From Agrypnia vestita (lineage: Eukaryota > Arthropoda > Insecta > Trichoptera > Phryganeidae), in contig JADDOH010023653.1 in NCBI GenBank assembly GCA_016648135.1, positions 62,001 through 126,000 of the forward strand: DNA of 64,000 nt, written 5' to 3'. Both the position numbers and the translations under genes were made by a program. Below are positions 9,515-21,925 of the stretch, piece after piece; the first letter of the stretch is position 1, and each line of letters begins with the position of its first letter. The notes below the pieces were generated by a model, which saw nothing but the letters and a program-made list of their open reading frames with translations, made no database searches and was not told where the DNA came from.

Positions 9515-10800
9515 AAACCTCATTGGTCGGTCGATTAAATAGTTGTGTCCGCTTCAGCAGGTACAACGTAATATTCTTATGTAATATTGTTACTATCAAA
9601 TGAGTTATTACCCATCATAATATGATTTTTATGCGATGTTTTTATTTAATTTAATTTTGACATGAATAATCACCAAATACACATTCGTTGAATTGCAATT
9701 CGAGGTCTCTATCTTGAAAAAAAATATAAATGCTTGATAACAATTCATTCCACAGGCTTTCAGCCCGAAAAATCATTTTATGATGGGTCTTAAATTGGTC
9801 GTTAACTGATAAGACGTCTTATTGATTCGAGTATCGATATCTTTCTCAGGCTGATAATACATTTCCAAAATTTTAAAAACTAAAACACTGAAATCTTATT
9901 AATTTACTGTTGGTTATTTCTATACTAAATCTGTCACCTCTCATCGGTCTCACCTACTTGAACTTTCTATCATCTTTTGCTGTGGGAGGCAAATGCAAAA
10001 CTATTTAATATATTTTTAATAAACTCAAATCATTGGACACGTAATTGGAGCACCGTTCTTTAATTTAATATATCTCGCACTAATCTCTCGTCTGTGGAAC
10101 ACTTTATACTCGCCTGTTGAATATTTGCACGTCTGTAGTCGCACTTATTAACAAACACGGTTGAACACTCGTTAGGTTTTCTCTGGTATAGCTTTTCTAT
10201 GGTCGCATGTCGCTTATCAAAACAAATCTTAGTTCAGCACATATAATGATTCGATGCTCTGGAGCATTCCGGAATAGTTAAGTCAAATCCAAATTCATGT
10301 AGAATTTTCGAAAGATTTCTATTATGCGTAGTTACTACTTTTTAAGACTCTCGTGACAATATTTTACATTGTGTTATGTTTTTTTATGAACATGCAGTAG
10401 GTTTTCTGTATTCCGAGGAATTTCTGTATATTTGTGAAGAATTCTACAAACTTAACATGATTCCATCATTTGTATTAATGCCAGATAGGAGTAGCCAGGC
10501 TCACCCCTTTCGCTATTATTCTAGTATACATCACTGTCTATCATAGAACGGGCCTAGCCTATTTCTTCAAAAATAATTTATTGGAAAAAAACGGAACGTT
10601 CAGAGATCAATGTATAGTCACAATGCTAGATGATTATCATTTATTGGGCGAAAAACATAAACTACATACTTATGTTATCTGTATGTGAGTATAATTATAA
10701 TTTTATATTTAACTACTCAAGATCCGAGTGTATAGGAATCACGCACCGACAGATGAAGTAACTGTTGATGAGAGTTTCCGATACTCTGAACGAAACGAAA
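9515..10800. other. unassigned AT-rich DNA
   Basis: Nothing recognised. Confidence 0.5.
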
Positions 10801-10814
10801 TTCAACTTCTATTA

Positions 10815-10828
10815 TACATATATATTTA

Positions 10829-10874
<46 letters not shown>

Positions 10875-10885
10875 TATATATATGT
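10815..10885. repeat. (TA)n microsatellite
   Basis: Long TA run with a few interruptions, able to fold on itself. Confidence 0.9.
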
Positions 10886-10926
10886 TTTTATATTTTTAAT
10901 TTATTTATGGAAGCGAGTCCCGTAAT

Positions 10927-11106
10927 ATTTATTAAGAAAATAAATAAATTAAATTAAGAGAAACACACAAATATCAAATAATAAAACTGAAAAATTAAAT
11001 GCTGGAACCTGGATTCGAACTACGGACCTTTGTCTTCAGTTTTATTATTTGATATTTGTGTGTTTCACTTAATTTCATTTATTTATTTTCTAAATTTAAT
11101 AAATAT
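10927..11106. repeat. SINE-derived snapback with tRNA-like loop
   Basis: Arms of about 64 bp at 10927-10990 and 11036-11106 are inverted and nearly identical (ATATCAAATAATAAAACTGAA against its complement). The 45-bp loop holds, on the minus strand, GGTCCGTAGTTCGAATCCAG, a match to the pol III B box. Structure resembles the snapback at 39018-39201. Confidence 0.65.
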
Positions 11107-11109
11107 ATA

Positions 11110-13495
11110 TATAGTACTGCCCGGTAGTTGAAATTTATCATTTCCATAAACCGGTACAGATGTCATCGTTGATAATCAAAAATATTTATGTTTTTGAAAT
11201 ATTTTTATGTTTATTTTTATGTATCATAATATTCTTCCGAATTTTTTAAATTTACACTGAGTACCCCTGAAAATTATTTCAATCTTTAACTCCTATTCAG
11301 ACCAGTTTTTTGTATATATTCAGAATATTTTAAGTATGTTCAAAATTTTCAAGAACCCAATACTGTATTTTATCCCTAGGGGGACATTATTGAGGACATC
11401 TGTAATATACCTTAATAAATTACGTCTCTTTGGGGATAAAATGGAGTATTGTGGATGACGAGAGGGATGCATTTCACCCGCGATCTAAATGGCGCTAACG
11501 GTGTTCTTGAAAAAAGATATATTTTTTAATTTGAACTAAATTAAACTTTGTAATGAACGCACGTTGAGTTAAATTTATCACTATAGTTATAGTTTCGAGA
11601 GTAGTCGAAATAAAATAAAAAATCTGAGAATATTCATCGAAATCCAAAAAACCTTGAATTCTGATAAAACACATTTCTACAGATGTCTCCGATCCTCGCG
11701 ATCTTCTCTTTAAGGACCACCCAAAAATCACCCCCACTGCTCCGCGACCCGCTACTCTACTCGAATAAGATGACATCATTTCTGTATTTAGGTTAGTTGT
11801 AAATCACACCTGATGATGAAAGGGATAGACGATAAATTCTACTCAACGTGTGTGCATTACAAATTTAGATTAAATAAAATTAATTTAGATAAAATAAAAA
11901 TAATCATGTTGCAACACAAAGTAACTGTCGTATCAATTAATAATATACTCAAAACTTTCCGAATATTTATGTTTTCACCCAGTCTAATGATTATGCCCGA
12001 TCCGTCGATAAAATGCTGGGTGATTATTTATTTATTTATAAATTTACTAGCGTGCACATTTTCAATACAATAGGTACACTATGAATTTAATGCAGTAGGT
12101 ACCTACATATAATATTAAGTTGAAACAAAATTAAAAAAAGGTTAACAGGGCTTTAATAATATGAGAAAAACGTACGCATTTTAGAAGTTTTTTTAATTAA
12201 AATGTGCGGCTTGTGTTATTAAAAGTATGACCGATACCTATACAAATGGCAAGAATTATTTGAATGCTGATTGTCTGCATGATACTACTTCAAGTATGTC
12301 GATGTGTTGTGTTATGGATATAGAAAATACGCAAGGTAATGGATACATTTGTATCCAGTGGTGCAACGGTGATGAACTTTGAGTTTTCCACGTGTCTCTC
12401 GCAGGGCAGTCGTTTTTGCTTCACAATAGCCTGGCGGACCAACACTTTTTTAAAATAACAGCGCACTCATTAAAAAGTTCGACATTGTATCGAGAAGTGC
12501 GGTGAACAAAAAAACGGTTGGTTGTCCTTGCGCGTCGGAGCTATGTTATTATTTGGTAATCATATTTTTTACGCTATTGTGAAGAAGACTTTAGGGTTCG
12601 TTCTGGAAGACGCGAAGTCGGGGTGAAGTAAAATAAGCAGATACTTGTCGGCGAGCATTACACGAATATACATTAAATACGAATGGCAAGCCGCGCGGAA
12701 AGTGACGCGCAAATTTGGGAATCACATTCTGAATACGAAATTTAAAATATAACGTGTTATTTGTACAACGCGAAACGTCCGTGTTTTGAATTTGTTTACA
12801 TACTAAATAGTGCGTAACATTAAATATTTTGCAAAAATAAGCAAAAGAATATTAAATGTCAAAGGAATACTTACATAAAACAATATATTAAACAAAACAT
12901 TTTAACAAAGCATTTATAGTTTGAAGGCAAAGGCATCCGGAGAAAAAATATTATTACGGAAAGTTATCGTCAAATGTATTATAAATGTTTATTGCTTGCG
13001 TATTTATGTGTGTGTAATAAAAATATTTATCTGAATATCACACGGGTGAAATGCATCAACTTTATTCATTATAGATTGTCAGTTTTGTATGTAAAATTGT
13101 TCTGCAATATCTAATACAATATCACAATGACAATGCCCCCCAATTCAAACACGAGAATTGGTTTCAGATCTGAACTGGGTACATGTTAATGTCCACTTTC
13201 GCTTATAATTTGCAATATTTAATGTGTAATTTTATATAATGTCTACAGTACCAAAAAATTTATCAATATAAAAAATATCCAAAAACCATATACCTAATAC
13301 AAAATCAGTATTACATTAATAAAGTAATAAAAAATATAGAAATAAAAAATAAATATTAACGTTTTTTGTACTTTTGCTATCATATTTAACCTTCATGGAC
13401 TAAGATTGAACATTTCTTCTAATTTAAATAAGCTCATTGATAAATAATTATTGTCAAATATAACATTTTCACTCTTTTCATACAATGTAGGTATA
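11110..13495. other. unassigned DNA
   Basis: Frames at 11495-11779 (minus, 94 codons) and 11813-12073 (plus, 86 codons) show no domain. The 12350-12720 part is somewhat richer in GC, without a recognised feature. Confidence 0.5.
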
Positions 13496-13497
13496 TG

Positions 13498-13712
13498 AGG
13501 TATAAAGGCAAAGGCAGCAGAATCCAAAAAAAAAAATTAAAAATTTGATTGCATGCAATTTCAAATGTACTGAATTTTAAATTTTATGTATCTATCCCTT
13601 CCAAATTAACGTTTCCAATAAAATCTTGAATTCAGTACATTGTAAATTATTAATCCTCGATGACTGCATTTGATTTTTTTGGATATTGGTACCTTTGATT
13701 TTATACCCCACA
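13498..13712. repeat. old imperfect inverted repeat
   Basis: The left side (GGTATAAAGGCAAAGG, AATCCAAAAAAAA, AATGTACTGAATTT) recurs in reverse complement and same order on the right (AAATTCAGTACATT type, TTTTTTTGGATAT, CCTTTGATTTTATACC). Arms of about 100 bp are decayed. Probably a fossil foldback element. Confidence 0.45.
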
Positions 13713-13714
13713 TA

Positions 13715-14600
13715 TACATATATAAAATAAAATAAATAATGTCGTTTTTTGTAAAAAAAAATCGTAATTAATTTTTATTTTTCTAACTATTCCATTTTTT
13801 ATTGTGCCTTTGAATATTGGACTATACTGTAGCAATTTAATTTAATACTAGTTGTAACCCATATAAAATGACGAACATTGGTTCGCGTCTTTGCTAAGCC
13901 CTAGTATATATTTATAGTATATTTTTGGCGGTCTACGAATAACGAGCGTTAGAACAGCGTTAAGTGGCCAGATCGGGTTTGCTGGCCCGGGTTTTAAGCC
14001 CCATCTCCGGCCGTTTAATTTGATTTATTTAGCCGTGAATTCGAAAGAAATTAAGGACTTTACATTACAAACTTTCGGACGGAGAGACAGACAACAAAAC
14101 GAAATTATTATCTACAAATTTCAACAATAGAAAGAGATGGATTTGCTCGCATCACTGTTCTCAGCACATCTTTATCGAACTGCGCATCCTCGACGGAGCT
14201 CATCTTACAATATTAAAATTCTCCTTTGTTGTAAATCTCATAAACTATCTCCGATACATCCGAACGTGTTTCTCACATACAACTCGTGAAATATTATTCA
14301 TTTGCATTACACTAACACTTAAATTTACATGACATAAAATGCTGATAATGAATTTTGTCGTCCGAATCACAAAAAAACATTAATTTTTCCATACAATTTG
14401 ATATAGTTCATTTTATCGTATTTAGGAAGTGAAGGATATGAGGTCTTCTTCAATTCTTTAATTAATCTGAAATTAATGGGGTTATTTCGTAAATAAGTGA
14501 TTAAAATTGGTATTTTACCGATCCAATGCATCCGAGTAAATGTATGTAGTGTATCATTCAAATTAAAGGAATAAGCTTAATTATATTTGAGGGTACTTCA
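13715..14600. other. unassigned AT-rich DNA
   Basis: Nothing recognised. A 64-codon frame at 14367-14561 (minus) has no domain. Confidence 0.5.
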
Positions 14601-14612
14601 AAATTGATGTAT

Positions 14613-14985
14613 TAGATAACCAAATTAATTAATCAATTAGAAAGACATACAGAAAAATCTAATTCACGAAAAAATATTAGGTTACTACTGGGATTCGAAC
14701 CCAGGTCACCTCCTTTCCGGGGCCGGTGCTCTGACCACTAAGCTATAGCAACCCTCTATGTTTCCGTCAATATATCGACCTTATATGTAGTTCTTATTTT
14801 TATTAATTGATTAATTTTTTTATTTTTGTCCATAGAGCAATCCACTTTTTTGATACGGTAGTTGAAATTACTTTGCAATGCCACCGCTAGATGGACGCCA
14901 TGATTAATTGAATAATTCATTTTTATTTGGACATACATTTATACAACAGATATTATTCTAATTGATTAATTAATTTGGTTATTAA
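14613..14985. mobile_element. SINE with inverted second tail (foldback form)
   Basis: The outer ends are inverted: ATAACCAAATTAATTAATCA on the left and TGATTAATTAATTTGGTTAT on the right. The left part is a minus-strand SINE: tRNA-like head at 14681-14752, then a tail with TTTTTCTGTATGTCTTTCTA. The right part has only a diverged tail (GACATACATTTATACAACAG, CTAATTGATTAATTAATTTG). No flanking target duplication is evident. Confidence 0.6.
14681..14752 (-). ncRNA. tRNA-like SINE head with intact pol III boxes
   Basis: The 72 nt partition like a tRNA: a 7-bp acceptor (GTTGCTA with TAGTAAC, one G-U pair), D arm GCTT...GAGC, and a perfect 5-bp T stem CTGGG/CCCAG around TTCGAAT. The A box TAGCTTAGTGG and B box GGTTCGAATCC fit consensus. 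The anticodon stem does not pair and position 33 is C, so this is a SINE head or pseudo-tRNA rather than a working tRNA. SINE-tail sequence follows directly. Confidence 0.65.
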
Positions 14986-14989
14986 ATAT

Positions 14990-15960
14990 TTCACAGAACT
15001 TTGTTCTGAAAAATTACAACTTCACAAATATGAATGTGTTCTTGAATATATATGATGTATTAGTATGAAAAGGTTGAAAAGATTAGGAGATATAAAAAAG
15101 TTAATAAAATATTTCAGATATTGAATTATTTTACATCGTAGTTTTGGAGCTGAATTCTTAATAATAATCCAAGTAGACAGATTTATTTATTACAGTGAAT
15201 AAATACTGAATGTTCTTTAGTTTGTACGGAAAATTTTATGAAAATTTTAATAAATAATCATCCAAATCGATATAAAAGAGATGTAAAATACGTTTTGAAG
15301 GAAAAAACTTTCTATACAAGTAATGAATTATTCCACACGTAGGTCGCTGTGTGTTGTGACTTCCCATAGCGATTATGATAACTCGCTAGACGGTAAACGT
15401 GTTTTGGCTCAAAGTCTTGGAGAAGTTTATTCCTCACGTACTGTTCGTCATATCCTAACTGGCTCCCTGTTATAATCCACGTCTCGCCAAAGTATCCTCA
15501 GTAATCCGATATCAAATTTGCAGATGAACCTATTTTATTTTATAAATAACCTATGTTATTTCCAATAAATACAAGCAGTTTTTTATAGACGATTTTTTTT
15601 ACTTTATATAAAATTAAATTAAATTTATTTATACTTTTTCTATCGGTGTACTATTAGTCGATGCCTCAGTTGGAAAAGCAGGCTACCAGTATTACAAAAG
15701 CCATAAGTTAATATCTCATTTCATATTTATTTGTCTTTTCAGTTTTCTTAATATCTGTTCTATATTTTTTATTTCACTTTAATATACCATATTACATACG
15801 TTTATTATTTCAAGTGACCATAGAATTACAAAATTTATTATAAAAATATAAGTTAGATTAATTTATTGGAAACGTAAAAATGTGTCGAAAATAGTGGATC
15901 TATCTAAATAAATAGTTGGTTACCACCGGGATATGAATCCGAAATTTAATGCATTACTAT
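14990..15960. other. unassigned AT-rich DNA
   Basis: Nothing recognised. CGGGATATGAATCCG at about 15930 weakly resembles a decayed B box. Confidence 0.5.
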
Positions 15961-15966
15961 GACGCC

Positions 15967-16046
15967 AAATAAATAAAAGTAAGTTTAAACTTCGCCGTAA
16001 GCCATGCAAGCATACGACTACATTTAAACTTATTTTAATTTATTTA
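15967..16046. repeat. inverted repeat, 24-bp arms
   Basis: AAATAAATAAAAGTAAGTTT... at 15967-15990 is inverted at 16023-16046 (...AAACTTATTTTAATTTATTT). The 32-bp loop includes TTCGCCGTAAGCCATGCAAG. Possible SINE snapback debris. Confidence 0.5.
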
Positions 16047-16117
16047 TTTATTTAAACAACAGAATTTTTGCATCTAATTCTTACTTTGCTATGTCTGTTT
16101 CACATTTTATATAATAC

Positions 16118-16405
16118 TAACTGTACCTAGGCACGCGTTGCTGTGGCTCAGTCTTCTTAAATGGAAAAGAAAGAAAAGAGAAACTTACGGGTCTAATATG
16201 TTTTATTTTATAATGTTTGTGGGTATTCTATTTTGCTGATTTTCAAAAAAGCGTATTTTTACCTGTCAAAGCTGTGACCTCTGTATAATAGTAGGTATAT
16301 AAAAACATACGCGTATTCGAATGCAGCATTGTGTCAAAATCTAAGAAGAAGAGAACTTTCTGATATTTAAGATATTGTTCAAACGATAATTTAAATTTTT
16401 ATATA
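16118..16405 (-). repeat. repeat family B, left part
   Basis: It starts with GGCACGCGTTGCTGTGGCTC and continues with AAATGGAAAAGAAAGAAAAG, the same order as 50338-50640. On the minus strand the end reads GAGCCACAGCAACGCG, a hairpin-forming, Helitron-like 3' terminus. Family A lies directly to its right in both loci, so A is probably nested in B. Confidence 0.55.
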
Positions 16406-16408
16406 TTG

Positions 16409-17013
16409 TTAGCTGTTCGTACCCGGCGATGCTCGGATAAAGGATTTAGTTAAACATAAGTTTGTGGGGACACACAAAGGTTTCATTGTTTCGCAGTCTC
16501 TAATAATAAAAAAATATTCATTTAATTTAAGGCTGGGATGGATGGGATGTCCAGGAAGAAATTGTGACCTATGAATTCCGCCGTGACCTAAAGAATAATA
16601 ATGCAAAATTTGGATCAGATCGGCAATCGTTGAAGATTTGTACAAAAAATATATCAGCTGTGGGGGTGAGGTAAGAATGGAGGGGGGAAAGTTGTTTTTA
16701 TTACCCCCCGGGTTTTGAAAAATAAGTATGTAAAATTTGGGCAGGTCAGTCATACGGTGTGGATTTGTACGCATTTGTAAGGATAGGAAGGAAATGTCGC
16801 TCGTATTACCCGCCGGGTCCTAAAGAATAAGTTTTTGAGTTCGATCGGTCGAACGGTACAGATTTGCCTTGAAAATATATCAAAGGGAGGCGAATGGATA
16901 GAATGGGAGGAGGGAAATGTCCCAAAGCAAAAGTATACAAAATTTGAGTCGAATCGGACGGTGTAGATTTATTAAAGAACAGACAGACAGACATTGAGTT
17001 TTATAGGTATAGA
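16409..17013 (-). mobile_element. Helitron-like family A element with internal minisatellite
   Basis: On the minus strand it begins TCTATACCTATAAAACTCAA (17013 inward), then CAGACAGA-type repeats. Three to four degenerate units follow, with AAATTTTG, GATCGGTCGAACGG-like, ATATATC and GGGAGG words. It ends with CGCCGGGTACGAACAGCTAA (16409). A TC start and CTRR end with a GC-rich subterminal hairpin match Helitron rules. The flanks are not A/T as expected, so the call is provisional. Non-coding; overlapping frames are chance. Confidence 0.5.
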
Positions 17014-17127
17014 CTAGTTACAAACCAAAATATCTGCTACACAGAACGACACATGAATTACTGTGAACATAGACGTACATTGCGGGAGTTGGACAAGGCG
17101 TATCCAAAATTTATAAATGTCCGCGCG

Positions 17128-17205
17128 ATATATATATATATATTATAATATATATATAGATATTATATATATATAGATATATATCTTATATATATATAAA
17201 ATATT
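17128..17205. repeat. TA-rich microsatellite with GATAT interruptions
   Basis: Runs of TATATATA broken by AGA/TCT, forming self-complementary segments. Confidence 0.8.
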
Positions 17206-17464
17206 AATACAATACACAACCCTGTTTATATTTGTATCTCTTTTACACGAATGCTGCGCTATAAGAAAGAAAGAGAAAAGACCATAGAATAAATCCGCAA
17301 TTCGCTACTAACTTCATATGCATTCGTTGTTAAAAAATGTTTTATCGTCCTTTCTTATACGTGGTTATGAAAATAATTTCTATCTCTTTCTGACTGATAC
17401 ATTTAGTACGCAATAGAAGACAGCAGAAACGATATGTCTCAGATATGTTTTTAGTGACTAGTCT

Positions 17465-17815
17465 ATGTTTATAGTACGTTTATGGTTCAAACGTTTTATT
17501 TAAGCAAAGACGGCCGAATGTTATCAAAAAATGGGAATCTGAAAAATGTCACATGTAAATATTTATGAATATTGAAAGGGTAGGTACCTGCGCCTTTTTT
17601 TTCTAATAATTTGTGAGAATTCGAATGCAACGTTGTTCAAGAAGAACTTTAGGAGTTTTACGATTTTGGACAAACGAAAACTTACATTTTTACATAAATA
17701 GAAGGTATATGAAAACAAGTTAGATATACAAAAACATCCTCGTAATCGAATGCAACGTTATGCCAAAATTTGAAAGCAATCGGTGAAGAACTTTCAGATA
17801 TTATTTTTTGTTTAT
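17465..17815 (-). repeat. repeat family B, right part with repeated modules
   Basis: It shares GGTTCAAACGTTTTATTTAA and GAATGCAACGTT...GAAGAACTTT words with 54608-55135. The module with CGAATGCAACGTTNTGCCAAAA and GAAGAACTTTCAGA occurs several times at roughly 120-160 bp spacing. Confidence 0.5.
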
Positions 17816-17819
17816 AGTA

Positions 17820-20800
17820 ATCTTTCATTTGAAGCATAGATTTTTGGGTTTTCAATCAATCAAACAGCACATTTTCGTGAAAATCTACTCTTCGTATGAA
17901 CTAAAAAAATTATATAACCGGCCCTTAGTATCGTACATACAACATAAATGTTACGTCACACGTTATAGTAAATTTTGTTTATATGTTATTCGATTATAAC
18001 AGTATTGGAGAACCATCCGCGAAATGAAAATTATATTTTCATAAAAGACGTGATCGTACTTTCGATAAGCTTGATATTGATGTATTTTGCATAACTTGAA
18101 ATACTTACATACGAGTAAACGGTTCGTTTTTTAACGGTTGGTTCTCAGGGCAAATAGCGGACCGCGTACATAAAATATTTTTTCTGAAATGCATTAGATT
18201 TTTTTAATTTTAACGTTGCACCTAAAAAAATACATTTGAATTTTATTCATAAGGTTTTTCTATTAGTTTTCCTTTAAGATCTCGCCAGAAACGGCGATGA
18301 AATAATTTTTTTCATTAAGTGAAAAAAGGTTTTTTTCATTTCAATAGATTTAAAGGCAGATCGTAAAATTCTTTTAAAAATACGAATAAAAGGAAATTTA
18401 AGATGGTATTAAAACATGCTTCTTCCGTAAAACGCGATTATAAAGACAATTTTGGAAACTTTTCACTTTGTAAACTTATAATCACTTTTACTTATCCTAC
18501 CTAACAAATTGACGAAAAAAGTATTTCTTCCGTCCTTAAGCCGTAAAGTATGAATTTAGAAATAAAGGGATCACTTTCAAACTTTTTTGTAACCCCAGAT
18601 CATTTCTAAAGCCAAATTGAAATTTTTATATCGTGAATAGGTTACGCATTTTTTCTATAAGTATTTTCTGGCTCGAGTCACTTCAATAAATTTAAATATT
18701 TCTTTAATTATGAATATTTCGCTTACAGCTGTAACAGTTAAATTCTATTTTTTATAGCTAAAATTACCATTCTTTGTGTAGAAAAATCAAGATTCATGTG
18801 TTGTGAAAAGTGTTTATGACGGAGCTGATGCATTCAATTTGACGCTTTGGATAAATATTGAAACTTTGGCGCGACACATTTGCTCGTGCAGTAAAGAATT
18901 CACATGTACACAACATGAACTTATTTTCTTTATCCTACCCGTTTTATATTAAATCAAATGTCACATTGAAGAATGGAAAACTACTTAGGTACTAACTTAT
19001 ATTTTAAAAGAGAATTTTAAATATGTACCTAAACATAAATAATAAATAATATAAACGCATTTCTATATTCATCTAAGTCAGCGTATTAAGATTAATGTTA
19101 TGTTTTTAATGTTTATTAATATAATATAATATTGATTTCATTCTGATATCTTTTACATATTAATAAATTATTATTATTTTTTGTTTTATGTACCTTTTTT
19201 ATATGCATGATACTGAAAGAAACTATACTAATGACTTTATCGCATTAGATATTATTAGAATTTTTGCACAATAATGCAATAATATCTGAAAATTTTCTTT
19301 ATTATTTTTCTTTATTAAAACTTCAGCGTTTCGTTCTAATTATAAAAGTTAACAAGTGCTGCATAATCTATTTACAATTAATTGCTTATTTAAAAATATA
19401 AAGAGAGCGTACCTATGGCTGGAAATATTCAAAATATAAACTTCATTTCTATCGTGTCATTAAGAAAATTAACATACAATCGAGTGACTTTATGGAGTAC
19501 ACACTGAAGAATGTAAAATCATTATTTTTAACTTGTTATTTTCTATCATTAATCACCTGCTCCAGAGATTCTGGAGCATGGTTGCCTGCATCATGACGTT
19601 GTTTAGAGGTGTCAGATGAGACACTCTTGTAATTCTGCCAATTGGCAACAATTCAAAGCACTTTTCCGTTAATCCGAAAATAGGATTTATGGCTTGGTTT
19701 TTAAAATATTACCATAAGAACATACTTGAAGAAAATATATGAAAAACAGTATATTTTTGTTTTCATCTGGGAAATTATATATGTAATTGTTGATGATAGT
19801 ACCGATTCTTAATTTTCAAACATAATATGCAAGTGAAAGTGAAATAGAAGAATCGGAGCTGCTTCCAGTTCTGCCGCCGTTCCAGGTTCTTCGTTCGGAA
19901 ATCCGAACTTAGTGTCAAGACAGAACTGACTGTTTTCAAATCTGTTTACAGGCCCACCCTTATATATGGCCATCAAATTTGGATCCTGACAAAAATGTGT
20001 ATAACTCTTAAAAGATTGTGCTAAAAAAATACCTTCAAGAACGGTGGTGTAACACAGCGTTACCTGATTAAAAATCGGCATAGTTTTTAATATGTGATAA
20101 AATATTCATATAGACAATACAGATAAGACTTTTCAATGATCCCTTTATATAATTATGTAAGGTAAGCATACATATTTGCATTATTTTAGTAAATTATCAC
20201 AAAATCATGGCATATCGAATTTGCGTGCGCTCACGCCGACTTATCATAACAAACTGAATTCAACGACGCGGTCTACAGGTTGCGTCAGTTGCCCGCAGTC
20301 CGTCTTTGTCTACACGTGTTACGCAACTTTACCGTACTCTTTCGATATTGTTTTCGCTTTCACCGAAACCCAAACAACCGCCATCTCTGTCCTACCTGAA
20401 ATGTGTGGTATTGTCGTGCTCTTTCTTGCTCGATTTAACTGCGATGTGCAATATTCTGCTCTCTTTTACACACTGGCCTAAAATACGAGAGTAATGAATA
20501 AATATTTTTTAACTAAAAAATCTGTTCATTCGTAACAGTTTAATTTAGTCATTTTGGTGTGAAAATGTCTATTCGATGATTACAAAAAATGTGACGTTTT
20601 AGTTTTCGTAAATAAGGTAGATATTTCATTTTTTCAATGACATGTAGACCTACGTTACATCAACGACACACAGGAGTTAAAAACATAAAGGTTCTAGACT
20701 CATGCAGAAGCGCGCGTGATGTTAATTAATATTTAATCGCTGGCCGAGTATTCGAATCGTAATCCTTATCCAAGTCATTTTGCTATATAACCTTGTTTCA

Positions 20801-20825
20801 TTACAGGATTTTCGTACACACCTTA
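17820..20825. other. unassigned DNA
   Basis: No gene supported. A short perfect hairpin, CTCCAGA-gat-TCTGGAG, is at about 19559-19575. The 20190-20470 part is less AT-rich and keeps a 101-codon frame open, with no recognisable domain. GATTCGAATACTC-like sequence near 20745 (minus) weakly resembles a B box. Confidence 0.5.
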
Positions 20826-20829
20826 CACA

Positions 20830-21822
20830 AAAGTAACATATCCCCCCCTCTTAACTCCTCCCTCTTCTTTCCCCTTCCCCCAACTAATATATTTACGATG
20901 CAAATCTCTACAGTTCGATCGATCCGACTTAAATATCCCTTGACTCCCCCTTCCAGTAACATATTTTCCATGCAAATATCTGACTCAAATTTTGTATACT
21001 TATTATTTAGGCCCCGGCGAAAAACAAACATGACATTTTCCCCCTCCTCCTTTACGCCTCCCTGTCACCCCGATATATTTTTTATGTAAATCTGTACTGT
21101 TCGACCGATCTGACTCAAATTTTGCATATTTATTATTTAGGACTCTACGGGTAATAAAAGCGAAATTTCCCCTCTCCCTTTACCTCAACCCCATCCCTGA
21201 TATATTTTTCATGCAAATCTGTATCGTTCGACGGATCTGACTCAAATTTTGTAGACTTACTGTTTAGGACCCGGCGGGTGACATAGGTTACATTTTATCC
21301 TCCCTCTTTACCCCTTCCCCACCCCTGACATATTTTCTGTACAAATCTTTACCATCCCAAATTTTGCCTACCTACTTATTATTTAGCGCCCGGCGGGTAA
21401 CACAGGTGACATTTCCCCCCTCTCCCTCTCCACACCCCCTCCCGTGATTTTATGTACAAATCTACACCGTTTGACCGATTTGACCCAAATTTTGCATACT
21501 TAGTGTTTAGTACCCGGCGGATAACAATGACAACTTTTCACTCCACTGCTTTTACTCCATCCCCTTAACATGATATATTTTCTTTACAAATCTACACCGT
21601 TTGCCGATCTGATCCAAATTTTAAATTCTTATTCTTTACATAGGTCCCGGAGGAATATACAGGCCACAATTCTTTCCTGGACATCCTATCCATCCCACCC
21701 AAGATAAAATGGAAACATGGTTTTCATTATAGTATTTGCAAAACAATAGAACATTTGTGTCCCCCACAAACTTATTTTAAACTAAATCTTTAAGCCAAGC
21801 AACGCCGCGTACAAACAGCTAG
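20830..21822 (+). mobile_element. Helitron-like family A element with about seven minisatellite units
   Basis: Units of about 125-130 bp repeat pyrimidine-rich CCCCCTC tracts, GATATATTTT.TATGCAAATCT, GTTCGACCGATCTGACTCAA, ATTTTGCATACTTATT and GGACCCGGCGGGTAACA. A unique 3' part (ATGGAAACATGGTTTTCATT ... CTAAATCTTTAAGCC) ends at AACAGCTAG with T next. The 5' TC end is missing. Central tandem repeats recall Helentron/DINE-type non-autonomous elements. Frames at 20793-21089 come from the repeat. Confidence 0.55.
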
Positions 21823-21925
21823 TAGTTTACAGTAATCTTTAACCGTGGTTAAGAATAAGTTACTTGTGTCAACTTATAATCATTGAAATATGTTAATTCT
21901 ACCCTAAAATAAAATAATACCTTGG

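Noticed and set aside
14681..14752. Functional tRNA gene
   Set aside because: The anticodon stem does not pair and position 33 is C; SINE-tail sequence follows directly.
20793..21089. 98-codon proline/serine-rich frame
   Set aside because: Arises from the pyrimidine-rich minisatellite of the Helitron-like element.
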